From NCBI RefSeq assembly GCF_024741235.1, contig NZ_JANSKA010000003.1:186001-250000 (forward strand): a stretch of DNA of 64,000 nucleotides. The letters run 5' to 3'. The notes below the pieces were generated by a model. It ran no database searches. It was not told where the DNA came from and saw only the letters and a list, made by a program, of their open reading frames with translations. A program made the translations under genes and the position numbers. Shown in pieces: positions 26,097-34,202 of the stretch. The DNA is from Tractidigestivibacter montrealensis. Its GTDB lineage: Bacteria > Actinomycetota > Coriobacteriia > Coriobacteriales > Atopobiaceae. Position 1 is the first letter of the stretch, and each line of letters begins with the position of its first letter.

Positions 26097-27925
26097 TTGT
26101 CCCCGCCTCCTCCCCGCGCAGCATCTCCCACAGGCATGCGAATCGCTGCGTTGAGCGAGGTTGGGGACAGCTCGAGGGAGAGGGTGCCGCGGGAACCCTT
26201 GAGGTCTTCTCGCAGGCTCGCCGCTGCGGCCTCCAGACGCGCCGCGTCCATCTGTGCCACGTCCAGCGCCGCCCGCATCTCAACGTGCCTCTCGTCACCG
26301 CTCACAAAGAGCATGAGGATCGGGTCGACAGCAAAGAGCGCAACGGAGGCCACGTCGTACAGGCAGTCGTAGAGCACGCTCACCACCGCGGAGGGAAGCT
26401 CGCCATCCAAGTTCACCACTGCCGCACAGTCAACGCCAATGGAGCGCAGGTCAGATGCCGTCTCGTTAAAGACGAGCTGCAGGCGGTCGCGGTCGAACTC
26501 GGGATCGCTCCTCTCGGAGAGGACCAGGGCGCCCTTGCGCTTGCAATAGGCCACGAGGAGCTTGACCTCGGTGAGCATGTCCCGCCTTTGCGCACGCTCA
26601 CCCGCCTCGCTCCCCTTTGGCAGCGCAGCGAGAAGCTCGCGCATGTGGCTCACCTTGTCCGAGATGGACCCTTCAATACTGCTGAGCAGGCGTTCCTCGC
26701 TCTCGAGGCGCCACAGCTCGCGACGGACGCCGCTCTCGTGCCGAAGGACCTCGTTGCTTCTCCGCAGGCGCTCCTGACGCTCTGTAAGAACGCGGCGGCG
26801 CTCGTCCAAGAGGGTCACGTCCTCGGCGAGAAGCGCCGCCCCGCCACTCACCCCGTAGACCTTGAAGAGCGTGTGCGGAATGGCGGAGGTCCTGAACCTC
26901 GTGACCCTGTCGCGCGTCCGTGACCGGGCGACTCGTAACGTGAGATCGAAGACGGGAGCAGGCACCGGACCGGCCGAATTGGTGGCAAAGGCAACCGAGC
27001 CGTCTCTTTCGAGGACCTTGAGGTCGAGGGGCAGGCGCGAGAAGGCCTCACCATGCCACGAGTACGACGGCAGGAGGCCAAAGTCGAGCGCAAGCTCCAG
27101 AAGCGTCACCACTATGAGGGAGTAGTTGAGGGAGAAGTTCGTCTTGATGGCAAACTCGTGGCGCAGCGCGTACATGAGGCAGTAGGCAACAAAGGGAACT
27201 GCCGCCATGACGAGAAGCGCAATGACGCCGTGCAGCCTCCGACGCGACGCGGCCAAGAGAAGAGCAAAGAAGCCCATGTACTCCGCAACATAGACCGCCA
27301 CCGCAAACCAGTAGCCCCAGTTGTAGACGTAGACCTCCTGCCAGTCTGGCCTCGAGATGTCAAAAGAGAAGACCTGCAGGTGCATGCCGTTGGTGAGCAC
27401 CAAGGCAATGATTGCGGAGCTTGTCGCCCAGGCAACCCGTCGCAGGAATACAGCCCAGGGCCTGGCATCCAGAGCCGCCGCGCGCAGGGCGCACAGCAGG
27501 CAGAGCAACGGAATGAACGTCATGGGCACGTAGTAGAGGTACCAGAGAAAAGCAATGAGCTGAGGGCTATTGATGGGACACCGATACTTGATGAGCACGT
27601 CGAGCATCCATAGGCCAACGAGCAGCGCCACGCCCTTGAGGCGGTGGCGAATCTGCGCGTCCGAGCACCGCATGTGGACAGAGAAGCCCCAGAGCGCTGC
27701 TGCCGGAGCCATGAGAATCATGAATCCCGAGGTGGCAGATGGCCCCACGCCATAGGAATCCGGCGGTCGGAAGGGAGACCAGCGCAAGAGCATGGTGCTG
27801 CTCGGCTTGGGCGAGGGCATGCTGCCAAACACCTGCATGGCGAGGAGGGCCAGGCACAGGAGGACCCCTCCGGCGCATGCGCCGGCGATAACCTTTCGCG
27901 CAAACGTGTCATCAGACCTGCTCAC
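26093..27925 (-). CDS. 7-8-helix membrane sensor with degenerate kinase-like C-terminus
   Basis: A 610-residue protein leading the sensory operon. The N-terminal half has about eight membrane helices, like 7TM kinase sensor regions. Next come a PAS-like stretch (LDLKVLERDGSVAFATNSAG), a coiled coil (ERRRVLTERQERLRRSNEVL) and a region laid out like a kinase core but without a recognisable phospho-histidine or the G-boxes; SVLYDCLYDVASVALFAVDP occupies the N-box position. It is thus probably a non-catalytic partner of the true kinase downstream. The GTG at 27925 follows GGGAGGGGGCACCCAC; an ATG at 28054 would add 43 unsupported residues. Confidence 0.75.
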   Translation of the reverse strand: MSRSDDTFARKVIAGACAGGVLLCLALLAMQVFGSMPSPKPSSTMLLRWSPFRPPDSYGVGPSATSGFMILMAPAAALWGFSVHMRCSDAQIRHRLKGVALLVGLWMLDVLIKYRCPINSPQLIAFLWYLYYVPMTFIPLLCLLCALRAAALDARPWAVFLRRVAWATSSAIIALVLTNGMHLQVFSFDISRPDWQEVYVYNWGYWFAVAVYVAEYMGFFALLLAASRRRLHGVIALLVMAAVPFVAYCLMYALRHEFAIKTNFSLNYSLIVVTLLELALDFGLLPSYSWHGEAFSRLPLDLKVLERDGSVAFATNSAGPVPAPVFDLTLRVARSRTRDRVTRFRTSAIPHTLFKVYGVSGGAALLAEDVTLLDERRRVLTERQERLRRSNEVLRHESGVRRELWRLESEERLLSSIEGSISDKVSHMRELLAALPKGSEAGERAQRRDMLTEVKLLVAYCKRKGALVLSERSDPEFDRDRLQLVFNETASDLRSIGVDCAAVVNLDGELPSAVVSVLYDCLYDVASVALFAVDPILMLFVSGDERHVEMRAALDVAQMDAARLEAAAASLREDLKGSRGTLSLELSPTSLNAAIRMPVGDAARGGGGDK

Positions 27926-28126
27926 GTGGGTGCCCCCTCCCACTCGCACCTCAATGGCGGCCCATAGCCCCATTCTAGTCGCGCCGGATACTGCGCTTTG
28001 GGTCGCGCGGCCAACGTTCGACAGACGTTTTGGGACGTTCGGTAATTCCGCCATCGGGGCATGCGAATCACCCTGATGGTGAGGGCGACCGTGCCCAACG
28101 GAAATAACGACGAAGGAGCGTGAACC

Positions 28127-29404
28127 ATGGGACTTCTGAGAGCTGGAATGGGTGCCGTGGGCGGGGTTCTCGCCGACTCCTGGCGCGAATACTTCTACTG
28201 CGACTCGCTTGACGCGAATACCCTCGTGGTCAAGGGACGCAAGAGGGTTTCGGCGCAGGGACGCTCGTCGAACACACGCGGCGAGGACAACATCATCTCG
28301 AACGGATCCATCATCGCCGTGAACGAGGGTCAGTACATGATCATCGTGGAGCAGGGCGCGGTGGTCGAGGCATGCGGCGAGCCCGGCGAGTTTGTGTTCG
28401 ACAGCTCCACGGAGCCAAGCCTTCTCTTTGGCGAGGGCGGCTCACTGGGCGAGAGGATACGGGCGTCGTTCGAGCGCGTGGGCACACGCTTCTCGTTTGG
28501 CGGTGACACGGGCAAGGACCAGCGCGTCTACTTCTTCAACGCCAAGGAGATTGTGGGCAACAAGTACGGGACAGCCGCTCCGGTGCCCTTCCGCGTGGTG
28601 GACAACAACATCGGGCTGGACGTTGACATCTCCGTGCGCTGCAACGGCGAGTACTCCTACCGAATAGTCGACCCGCTCATGTTCTACAAGAACGTGTCCG
28701 GCAACGTCGAGCAGCCCTATACGCGCGACAAAATCGACTCGCAGCTCAAAAGCGAACTGCTCACCGCGCTGCAGCCGGCGTTTGCGCGCATCTCGGCCAT
28801 GGGCGTACGCTACTCGGCGGTGCCCGCGCACACGAAGGAGCTGGCTCAGGCCCTCAACGAGGAGCTCTCCGAGTCTTGGGGGCAGATGCGCGGCATCGAG
28901 GTGGCGGCGTTTGGCGTGAACTCCATTGTTGCCTCTCCCGAGGACGAGGCAATGATCAAGGAGCTGCAGAAGGCCGCAGTAATGCGCGATCCCACGATGG
29001 CAGCGGCAAACCTGGCGGCATCGCAGGCGGATGCCATGCGCATGGCGGCGTCCAACAGCGCCGGTGCGGCGATGGGGTTCATGGGCATGGGGATGGCCAA
29101 CGCCATGGGCGGAGGCATGAACATGCAAGGGCTCTATGGTATGGGTGTCGGCGGCCGCGCCGCGGGAGGCGGTCCGTCGTCGGGTACGCCGAGCGGCGCA
29201 GCGGGCGCGGCATCGGCGGGTGGCGCGGGCACGGCGGGCGGCTCGGGGACCTGGACTTGCTCGTGCGGCGCCCAGAACACCGGTCGCTTCTGCGGCAACT
29301 GCGGAAGCCCCAGGCCCCAGCCGGCTGACGGGCCGTGGACCTGCTCGTGCGGCGCCCAGAACACCGGGCGCTTCTGCGGCAACTGCGGTAGCCCGCGCCC
29401 GTAA
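28127..29404 (+). CDS. SPFH-domain protein with two C-terminal zinc ribbons
   Basis: A 425-residue protein of the YdjI/virion-core-like SPFH family. Residues 20-290 form the SPFH (band 7) domain (FYCDSLDANTLVVKG, NNIGLDVDISVRCNGEYSY, LKSELLTALQPAFARISAMG). A Met/Gly/Ala-rich low-complexity linker follows. The end holds two nearly identical zinc ribbons, each WTCSCGAQNTGRFCGNCGSP. GAAGGAGCGTG precedes the ATG. It is divergent from the sensory operon across about 200 bases. Related proteins form membrane-associated assemblies; the role here is unknown, but membrane stress sensing together with the operon is a reasonable inference. Confidence 0.82.
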   Translation: MGLLRAGMGAVGGVLADSWREYFYCDSLDANTLVVKGRKRVSAQGRSSNTRGEDNIISNGSIIAVNEGQYMIIVEQGAVVEACGEPGEFVFDSSTEPSLLFGEGGSLGERIRASFERVGTRFSFGGDTGKDQRVYFFNAKEIVGNKYGTAAPVPFRVVDNNIGLDVDISVRCNGEYSYRIVDPLMFYKNVSGNVEQPYTRDKIDSQLKSELLTALQPAFARISAMGVRYSAVPAHTKELAQALNEELSESWGQMRGIEVAAFGVNSIVASPEDEAMIKELQKAAVMRDPTMAAANLAASQADAMRMAASNSAGAAMGFMGMGMANAMGGGMNMQGLYGMGVGGRAAGGGPSSGTPSGAAGAASAGGAGTAGGSGTWTCSCGAQNTGRFCGNCGSPRPQPADGPWTCSCGAQNTGRFCGNCGSPRP

Positions 29405-29515
29405 GCGACGCGCGGCATGCCACTTGCAACAACGAGCCCTCCGGCGCGTAAAAAACGCGGACCCGCATCAGCGAGCCCGCGCAAGAGAACAACCGAACAC
29501 GAACCAGTTGCTTCA

Positions 29516-30907
29516 CTACTCCTCGGGAGTGTGATTGATGACCGGGCTCTTGGTCTTGATGAAGTTGGGGACAAAAGCCACAACGAGCAGAATGGCGAGA
29601 ATGACGTAGACGCCGGTAGGACCGAAGGCGGCAGCGGTGCGGCCAAGGGTGATGCCAATCACACCAAAGTCGAAGTCACCGAAGGTGGTGTTCTGGAAGC
29701 CGAAGACGCTCAGAACGGGGAGCAGCAGGGCGGGGGCGAAGGTGATGAGCAGGCCGTTGACGAAGGCACCAAGTGCTGCGCCCTTGCGACCACCGGTCGC
29801 GTTGCCAAAGATGCCGGCAGTTGCGCCGCAGAAGAAGTGGGGAACCATGCCGGGGATGATGAAGACGCCCATGGTGGCACCCACGATGAACATGCCAACC
29901 ACGCCGCCGATGAAGGAGGCAACAAAGCCGAGAATGACAGCCGTGGGGGCATACGGGAAGAACACGGCGCAGTCGACGGCGGGAATGGCGCCGGGGATGA
30001 GCTTGTTCGAGATGCCCTGGAAGGCGGGCACAAGGTCGGCGAGGATCATGCGGACGCCGTTGTAGACGATGGTGACGCCAACGGCGAAGGAGAGCGCGCA
30101 GGTCAGGGCGTAGACGATGAAGTTATCGCCACCAGCGAGCTCGTCGACCACGGCGGGGTCGGCAACCCAGGCGACGATGCCGGTCAGCAGGTAGAAAAAC
30201 GCCATCGTCAGGCCGGTGGAGATGGTGGTGTCACGCAGGAAGGCAAGGCTCTCGGGAACCTCGATCTTCTCGGTGCTGTTCTCCTCTGCATCCTTCTTGA
30301 AGATGCTGCCCACGGCAGCGGAGATGTAGTACGCAAGGGAGCCAAAGTGGCCCATGGCAATCTCGTCGCCCTCGGTGACCTTCTCGGTGAAGTGCTGGCC
30401 AACGGCGGGGAGCATGGCGCTCACGAGGCCGAGGAACAGGCCGCCCGTGATGACCAGGGGAACATCGGTGAAGCCAGAGGCCTGGAGCACGGCGGAGAGC
30501 AGGCAGGCCATGAAGAGGCTGTGGTGGCCGGTGAGGAAGATGTACTTAAACTTGGTGAAGCGGGCGATCAGGATGTTGACCACGTAGCCGAGAATCAGGA
30601 TGACCATGGTCTGGACGCCAAGGACCGTCTGCGCCATGGAGACGATGACCTCGTTGTTGGGAACGACGCCCTGGATGTGGAAGCCGGTCTCGATGAAGGT
30701 GCCGAGAGGGGCAAGGTTGGTCTGAATGAGTCCGGCACCCGCAGAGAGCATGAGGTAGCCGAGGATGGGCTTCAGGGTGCCGGTCATGATCTTGTGGGCG
30801 GGACGCTTGAGTGCCACAAGGCCCACAAACGAGAACAGACCCATGATCCACGCCGGCTTGGTGAGAATAGACTCAAAGAACTTGAGAATGACGAGAACTG
30901 CGTCCAT
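29516..30907 (-). CDS. PTS transporter subunit EIIC (ascorbate/UlaA family)
   Basis: Membrane channel of a phosphotransferase system that imports and phosphorylates a sugar-like substrate. The 463-residue protein has ten or more hydrophobic segments, and the block GVRMILADLVPAFQGIS followed by NKLIPGAIPAVDCAVFF closely matches UlaA-type permeases. The ATG at 30907 has GAAGGAG at proper spacing; the ATG at 30913 is too close to it. It is the last gene of the operon transaldolase-EIIA-EIIB-EIIC. The substrate is not certain to be ascorbate, because no UlaG-like lactonase is nearby. Confidence 0.88.
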   Translation of the reverse strand: MDAVLVILKFFESILTKPAWIMGLFSFVGLVALKRPAHKIMTGTLKPILGYLMLSAGAGLIQTNLAPLGTFIETGFHIQGVVPNNEVIVSMAQTVLGVQTMVILILGYVVNILIARFTKFKYIFLTGHHSLFMACLLSAVLQASGFTDVPLVITGGLFLGLVSAMLPAVGQHFTEKVTEGDEIAMGHFGSLAYYISAAVGSIFKKDAEENSTEKIEVPESLAFLRDTTISTGLTMAFFYLLTGIVAWVADPAVVDELAGGDNFIVYALTCALSFAVGVTIVYNGVRMILADLVPAFQGISNKLIPGAIPAVDCAVFFPYAPTAVILGFVASFIGGVVGMFIVGATMGVFIIPGMVPHFFCGATAGIFGNATGGRKGAALGAFVNGLLITFAPALLLPVLSVFGFQNTTFGDFDFGVIGITLGRTAAAFGPTGVYVILAILLVVAFVPNFIKTKSPVINHTPEE

Positions 30908-30969
30908 ATACATCTCCTTCGATAGTTACTGCTCGCACCTGGCTGCTGGTCCCAGGCGCAACCTCATCG

Positions 30970-31248
30970 CTACTGGGCCTTTGCCGCCGCGGCCTTAATC
31001 GCCTCGAGGGCGTCCTCGCGGATCTTCTTCTTGTTCACGTAGCTGCGAACGATCACGATGTTGCCGTGAAGCTCGGGCGCGAGCTCCTTGACCGTGATGA
31101 AGAGGTCAGGGTTTGAGGAGGAGGCGCCGTTCAGGTCCATGGACTCGACGTCGGCGGAAATGCCCTCCTCGTCACAAATCTCCTGCACCTTGCCGGCGAG
31201 CATCAGGCTCGAGCCGATGCCGTTGCCGCAAACCGTAATGATGTGCAT
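30970..31248 (-). CDS. PTS EIIB component (ascorbate/UlaB type)
   Basis: A 92-residue cytoplasmic phosphocarrier. The active-site cysteine is near the start in TVCGNGIGSSLM, which matches the P-loop of UlaB/SgcB-type EIIB proteins. It accepts phosphate from EIIA and passes it to the incoming substrate bound by EIIC. The ATG at 31248 follows AAAGGAAGGAAC; the longer open frame to 31344 is non-coding leader. Confidence 0.9.
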   Translation of the reverse strand: MHIITVCGNGIGSSLMLAGKVQEICDEEGISADVESMDLNGASSSNPDLFITVKELAPELHGNIVIVRSYVNKKKIREDALEAIKAAAAKAQ

Positions 31249-31347
31249 GTTCCTTCCTTTCATCCTCAGCCCGCATTCTCGCGGGCGTCGTTCCGAATGC
31301 GCGCCGTTGGAGCGACCTCTCGAGGTCGCCCTTCTCGGCGCCAAGCC

Positions 31348-31803
31348 CTACTCGAAGAACGAGTCCATCGTGGCGATGACGTCTTCCGGGGTCGCACAGG
31401 CCGCGAGCTTAGGGATGGCGTCCTCGTCGTCGAAGATCTTCGCCAGCTCAGCCAGGCAGTCGAGGTGCTCGCGGGGGTTGGGAGCGCAGATGCCGATAAG
31501 CACGCTCACCGGGTCGTACTCGTCGTGGCCAAACCTCACGGGCTCGTCGAGCGTGAGGATGCAGATGCCCTCCTCGGAAACGTTACCGTTGGACTGGGCG
31601 TGAGGCATTGCCACGCCCTCCTCGAGCACCACGTATGGCCCGAACTTCTCGATGGAGGCAATCATCGACTCGGTGTAGCTGTGGTCGCACTTCCCGGCGG
31701 CCTCGAGCAGCGCCCCCGCCTGGGTAACCGCGTCGCGCCAGTCCATCGCGTGGACGTGGCAACGAATCGCATCGGGGGTGAGCAGATCCTTGAGCATCCC
31801 CAT
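31348..31803 (-). CDS. PTS EIIA component (UlaC/mannitol-fructose type)
   Basis: A cytoplasmic phosphocarrier of about 151 residues. The phospho-histidine lies in the conserved VAMPHAQSNG, and the protein has the usual family length. Start choice is uncertain: ATG at 31803 overlaps the end of the transaldolase stop region (TAGGTGATG), while ATG at 31797 has GATGGGG just before it. It takes phosphate from HPr and hands it to the EIIB encoded 100 bases downstream. Confidence 0.87.
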   Translation of the reverse strand: MGMLKDLLTPDAIRCHVHAMDWRDAVTQAGALLEAAGKCDHSYTESMIASIEKFGPYVVLEEGVAMPHAQSNGNVSEEGICILTLDEPVRFGHDEYDPVSVLIGICAPNPREHLDCLAELAKIFDDEDAIPKLAACATPEDVIATMDSFFE

Positions 31804-31806
31804 CAC

Positions 31807-32511
31807 CTACGGCAGGATGTGGAAGCCCAGGGCCTGGGCGTCCTTGTTGAAGCCACGCACGGTGTCGAGCGAGTACTCGAAGAGGTCCTTGCCCACGTTC
31901 TTGCGCTTGGCGAGGATAGAGTTCTGCACGGTGATGATCTGGCAGCCCACCGACTCGGCCTGGAAGATGTTAAGCAGCTCGCGCGTGCTTGCCCAGAGGA
32001 TCTCGCACTGGGGCTTGGGGGCAGCGAGCTTCACGGCGTCCGCAACCACCGGCAGGGGATCGACGCCGGTGTCGGCGATGCGACCGGCAAAGATGGAGAT
32101 GATCGACGGCACGTCGGGAGAGACGGCTTCGATGAAGTCGGAGATCTGCTCGTTGGTGAAGAGGGTCGTGACATTGATCTTGATGCCATCATGCGAGAGC
32201 TTGCGCACCAGATCCTTAGTGGACTCGCCCTTGGTGTTGAGCGCGGGAATCTTCACGTAGACGTTCTCAGCCCACGTTGCGATTTCACGCGCCTCGGCCT
32301 CCATGCCCTCGAAATCATCGGCAAAGACCTCGAACGAGACGGGCAAATCCTTGATCTGGGAGAGAACCTCCTTGGCGAAGGCACGGTAATCCGTGACCCC
32401 ACCCTTCTTCATGAGTGAGGGGTTGGTCGTGAACCCCTGGACATTCCCCTCACGGTACATGTCAAGCATGCCCTCGATGTTGGCGCCGTCTGCAAATACC
32501 TTGATGCTCAT
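31807..32511 (-). CDS. transaldolase-family / fructose-6-phosphate aldolase-like enzyme
   Basis: A 234-residue class I aldolase. The Schiff-base lysine is in NVYVKIPALNTKGE, and FTTNPSLMKKGG near residue 30 is typical of the small TalC/FSA branch rather than full transaldolase. It is the first gene of the PTS operon, and its ATG at 32511 follows GGAGGGCGGAGG. The likely job is to cleave or rearrange the phosphosugar delivered by the PTS. No kinase, isomerase or lactonase accompanies it, so the pathway would be unusually short. Confidence 0.85.
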   Translation of the reverse strand: MSIKVFADGANIEGMLDMYREGNVQGFTTNPSLMKKGGVTDYRAFAKEVLSQIKDLPVSFEVFADDFEGMEAEAREIATWAENVYVKIPALNTKGESTKDLVRKLSHDGIKINVTTLFTNEQISDFIEAVSPDVPSIISIFAGRIADTGVDPLPVVADAVKLAAPKPQCEILWASTRELLNIFQAESVGCQIITVQNSILAKRKNVGKDLFEYSLDTVRGFNKDAQALGFHILP

Positions 32512-32539
32512 TCCTCCGCCCTCCACGAAAGGATTCATA

Positions 32540-32585
32540 AAGTTCAGATTTATGTTCATAAGTAAATTACTTATGTTCTGAACTT
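32540..32585. promoter_or_regulatory. nested palindromic operator upstream of the transaldolase-PTS operon
   Basis: A perfect 19-base palindrome (32557-32575, arms CATAAGTAA/TTACTTATG) is enclosed by a second dyad AAGTTCAGA/TCTGAACTT (32540-32548 and 32577-32585). It lies 30-75 bases upstream of the transaldolase start in an AT-rich island, and fits an operator for the divergent DeoR regulator. Confidence 0.6.
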
Positions 32586-32650
32586 CATTTACATGGAGGT
32601 AGTGTACACACGTGGAGACTATATGGTCGATTGACCTTGTATGATTCTGT

Positions 32651-32679
32651 AAACGGCTGATTTTTACCTGCAAACGGCT
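32651..32679. promoter_or_regulatory. direct repeats AAACGGCT spaced by two helical turns
   Basis: AAACGGCT occurs at 32651-32658 and 32672-32679, 21 bases apart. DeoR-family regulators often bind direct repeats, so this may be a second operator, closer to the deoR-like gene. Confidence 0.45.
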
Positions 32680-32731
32680 TAGGGCATAAAAACCGCCGAG
32701 ATAAACGTTTTAGTTTCGAAATCGGAACCTT

Positions 32732-33583
32732 ATGATGAGCAGAAGAGTGCTTTCCGCAAGCAAGCGCACCGGTTTTCGAAAGGGATGGCAGCAGGTGTCC
32801 TCCGAGGAATCATCTCCCGCAGATCGACAGTCGTTTATTCTCGAGTGGCTTGACAGCAACCCCAGCATCGCAGTCTCTGACGTGCAGAAGAGGTTTGGGG
32901 TATCAGACGTAACGGTACGTCACGACCTCATTGCCCTTGAATCCGCCGGGAAGGTTCGACGCGTTCGCGGCGGCGCGGTCTCTCTCGCTCGCACCATGCT
33001 CATGAGCTACCCGGAGGAGCGAATCAACTTCAATGTCGCGGCAAAGGACCGCATCGCGCATGCGGCTGCGGGGCTCGTCGAAGACGGAGACGTTATTATC
33101 GCCGACATTGGCACCACTGCATACCAGTTTGTGCGTCAGCTTGAGGACAAGAAGGGCATCACCATCATCACCGGAGATCTCTCGATTGCGCACTTTGCGA
33201 GCTTCAATCTTCCTGGCGCAGAGGTCATGCTCCTCGGGGGAAAGGTGCGAAAGGAGCACCTGTACCTGGCGGGCGCCATGACGCTCGACGCAATGTCAAA
33301 GCTCTATGCCGACAAGGCGTTCCTGAGCTGTGACGGATTTCACCACGACCACGGGTTTACGGTCGAGCACGACTTCAGCACGACCATCAAGCGCGCCTAC
33401 ATCGCAAACTCCCGCCAGAGCGTGATGATGCTCGACTCGAGCAAGCTTGGGCGAACAAGTTTCTATCGCTTCTCAACCATGGATGACTTTGACTATGTCA
33501 TCACGGACGAAGACCCCGAAGGCTACCTTGTCAAGTCAGTTGACCGTTCCAAGCACGCACCGCAGCTAGTGATTGCCAGCTGA
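32732..33583 (+). CDS. DeoR-family sugar-phosphate-responsive regulator
   Basis: A 283-residue transcription factor. The N-terminal helix-turn-helix (VSDVQKRFGVSDVTVRHDLI) is followed by the DeoR sensor domain (IADIGTTAYQFVRQLE, MLLGGKVRKEHLYLAG, LDSSKLGRTSFYRF). Such proteins release DNA when a sugar phosphate binds. It is divergent from the transaldolase-PTS operon and is its probable repressor. Start is uncertain: ATG 32732 has a weak ribosome site, GTG 32795 gives a more usual N-terminus. Confidence 0.9.
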   Translation: MMSRRVLSASKRTGFRKGWQQVSSEESSPADRQSFILEWLDSNPSIAVSDVQKRFGVSDVTVRHDLIALESAGKVRRVRGGAVSLARTMLMSYPEERINFNVAAKDRIAHAAAGLVEDGDVIIADIGTTAYQFVRQLEDKKGITIITGDLSIAHFASFNLPGAEVMLLGGKVRKEHLYLAGAMTLDAMSKLYADKAFLSCDGFHHDHGFTVEHDFSTTIKRAYIANSRQSVMMLDSSKLGRTSFYRFSTMDDFDYVITDEDPEGYLVKSVDRSKHAPQLVIAS

Positions 33584-33603
33584 CTCATGGCGCGCCGCCT
33601 GCA

Positions 33604-33648
33604 GAAACCCTCGCTGCGGTGCCAGATCGGCGCCACAGCGAGGGTTTC
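33604..33648 (+). terminator. strong hairpin after the DeoR gene
   Basis: Thirteen-base arms (33604-33616 and 33636-33648, GAAACCCTCGCTG and its complement) with extra pairing inside. No T-run is present beyond the TTTC within the stem. Confidence 0.65.
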
Positions 33649-33687
33649 GTACGCACTTGCTGTCAAAGCGCACCCTGTGGCGCCAAA

Positions 33688-33718
33688 ATGAGACAAAGGG
33701 ACTGTCCCTTTGTCTCAT
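33688..33718. repeat. GACAAAGGGAC palindrome, copy B
   Basis: A 31-base near-perfect palindrome (15-base arms around one T) identical in its inner 29 bases to copy A at 23948-23976, including the CAAAA to its left. It ends 13 bases beyond the stop of the VOC gene on the minus strand, again a 3' end position. Confidence 0.88.
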
Positions 33719-33730
33719 GCGCCGCGGTCC

Positions 33731-34102
33731 CTACGCTTTCGCGGGGATAATCTCGATCCACTGGCCCTCGGGGTCGGCAATGAAGTAGAGCCCCATCGCG
33801 TGGTTCTCGAAGACGATGCAGCCCATCTCCTCATGCAGACGGTGGAAGGCATCGTAGTCGTCGACCTCAAACGCAATGTGGGTGTCATCGCCGCCATTGG
33901 CGTAGGGCTCAGTGCGCCCGCGGTTCCACGTGAGCTCCAGCTGGAACGGCGAAGCGTCGTTCTCCATGAACGTGTTTGTCCAGGAGCCGTCGTCCGGGCC
34001 GGACTCCCTCACCACGTGGAAGCCAAGCGCCTTCTCGTAGAACGCAATGGTCTTCTCCTTGTCCAGGACGTGCGTGCAGCGATGAACGAACTTTGCCTTC
34101 AT
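33731..34102 (-). CDS. VOC-family (glyoxalase I-like) protein
   Basis: A 123-residue protein of the vicinal oxygen chelate fold. It starts MKAKFVHRCTHVLDKEKTIAF, with a metal-binding His in the first beta strand, and ends with IADPEGQWIEIIP, where Glu is a conserved ligand. QLELTWNRG and HIAFEVDDYD supply the other two ligands, as in lactoylglutathione lyase. It may detoxify methylglyoxal, although glutathione is not expected in this group, so another thiol or substrate is possible. AGGGAGGCAACC precedes the ATG. Confidence 0.88.
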   Translation of the reverse strand: MKAKFVHRCTHVLDKEKTIAFYEKALGFHVVRESGPDDGSWTNTFMENDASPFQLELTWNRGRTEPYANGGDDTHIAFEVDDYDAFHRLHEEMGCIVFENHAMGLYFIADPEGQWIEIIPAKA

Positions 34103-34202
34103 GGTTGCCTCCCTAGAAAAACGCGGACGCGAGCACCGGCCCGCGTCCGCCCACGTCACGTGCACTGGGTTCAGGATACCAGCGAGAAGCGCCGCTCGGC
34201 CA

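Noticed and set aside
29516-30907. Naming the PTS as ulaABC for ascorbate
   Set aside because: The EIIC family fits, but the ascorbate-6-phosphate lactonase and downstream enzymes are absent, so the substrate was left open.
29417-30925. A 502-codon open frame on the + strand
   Set aside because: It is antisense to the EIIC gene, is rich in Asp/Glu/His/Ala as expected for an antisense frame, and has no ribosome site.
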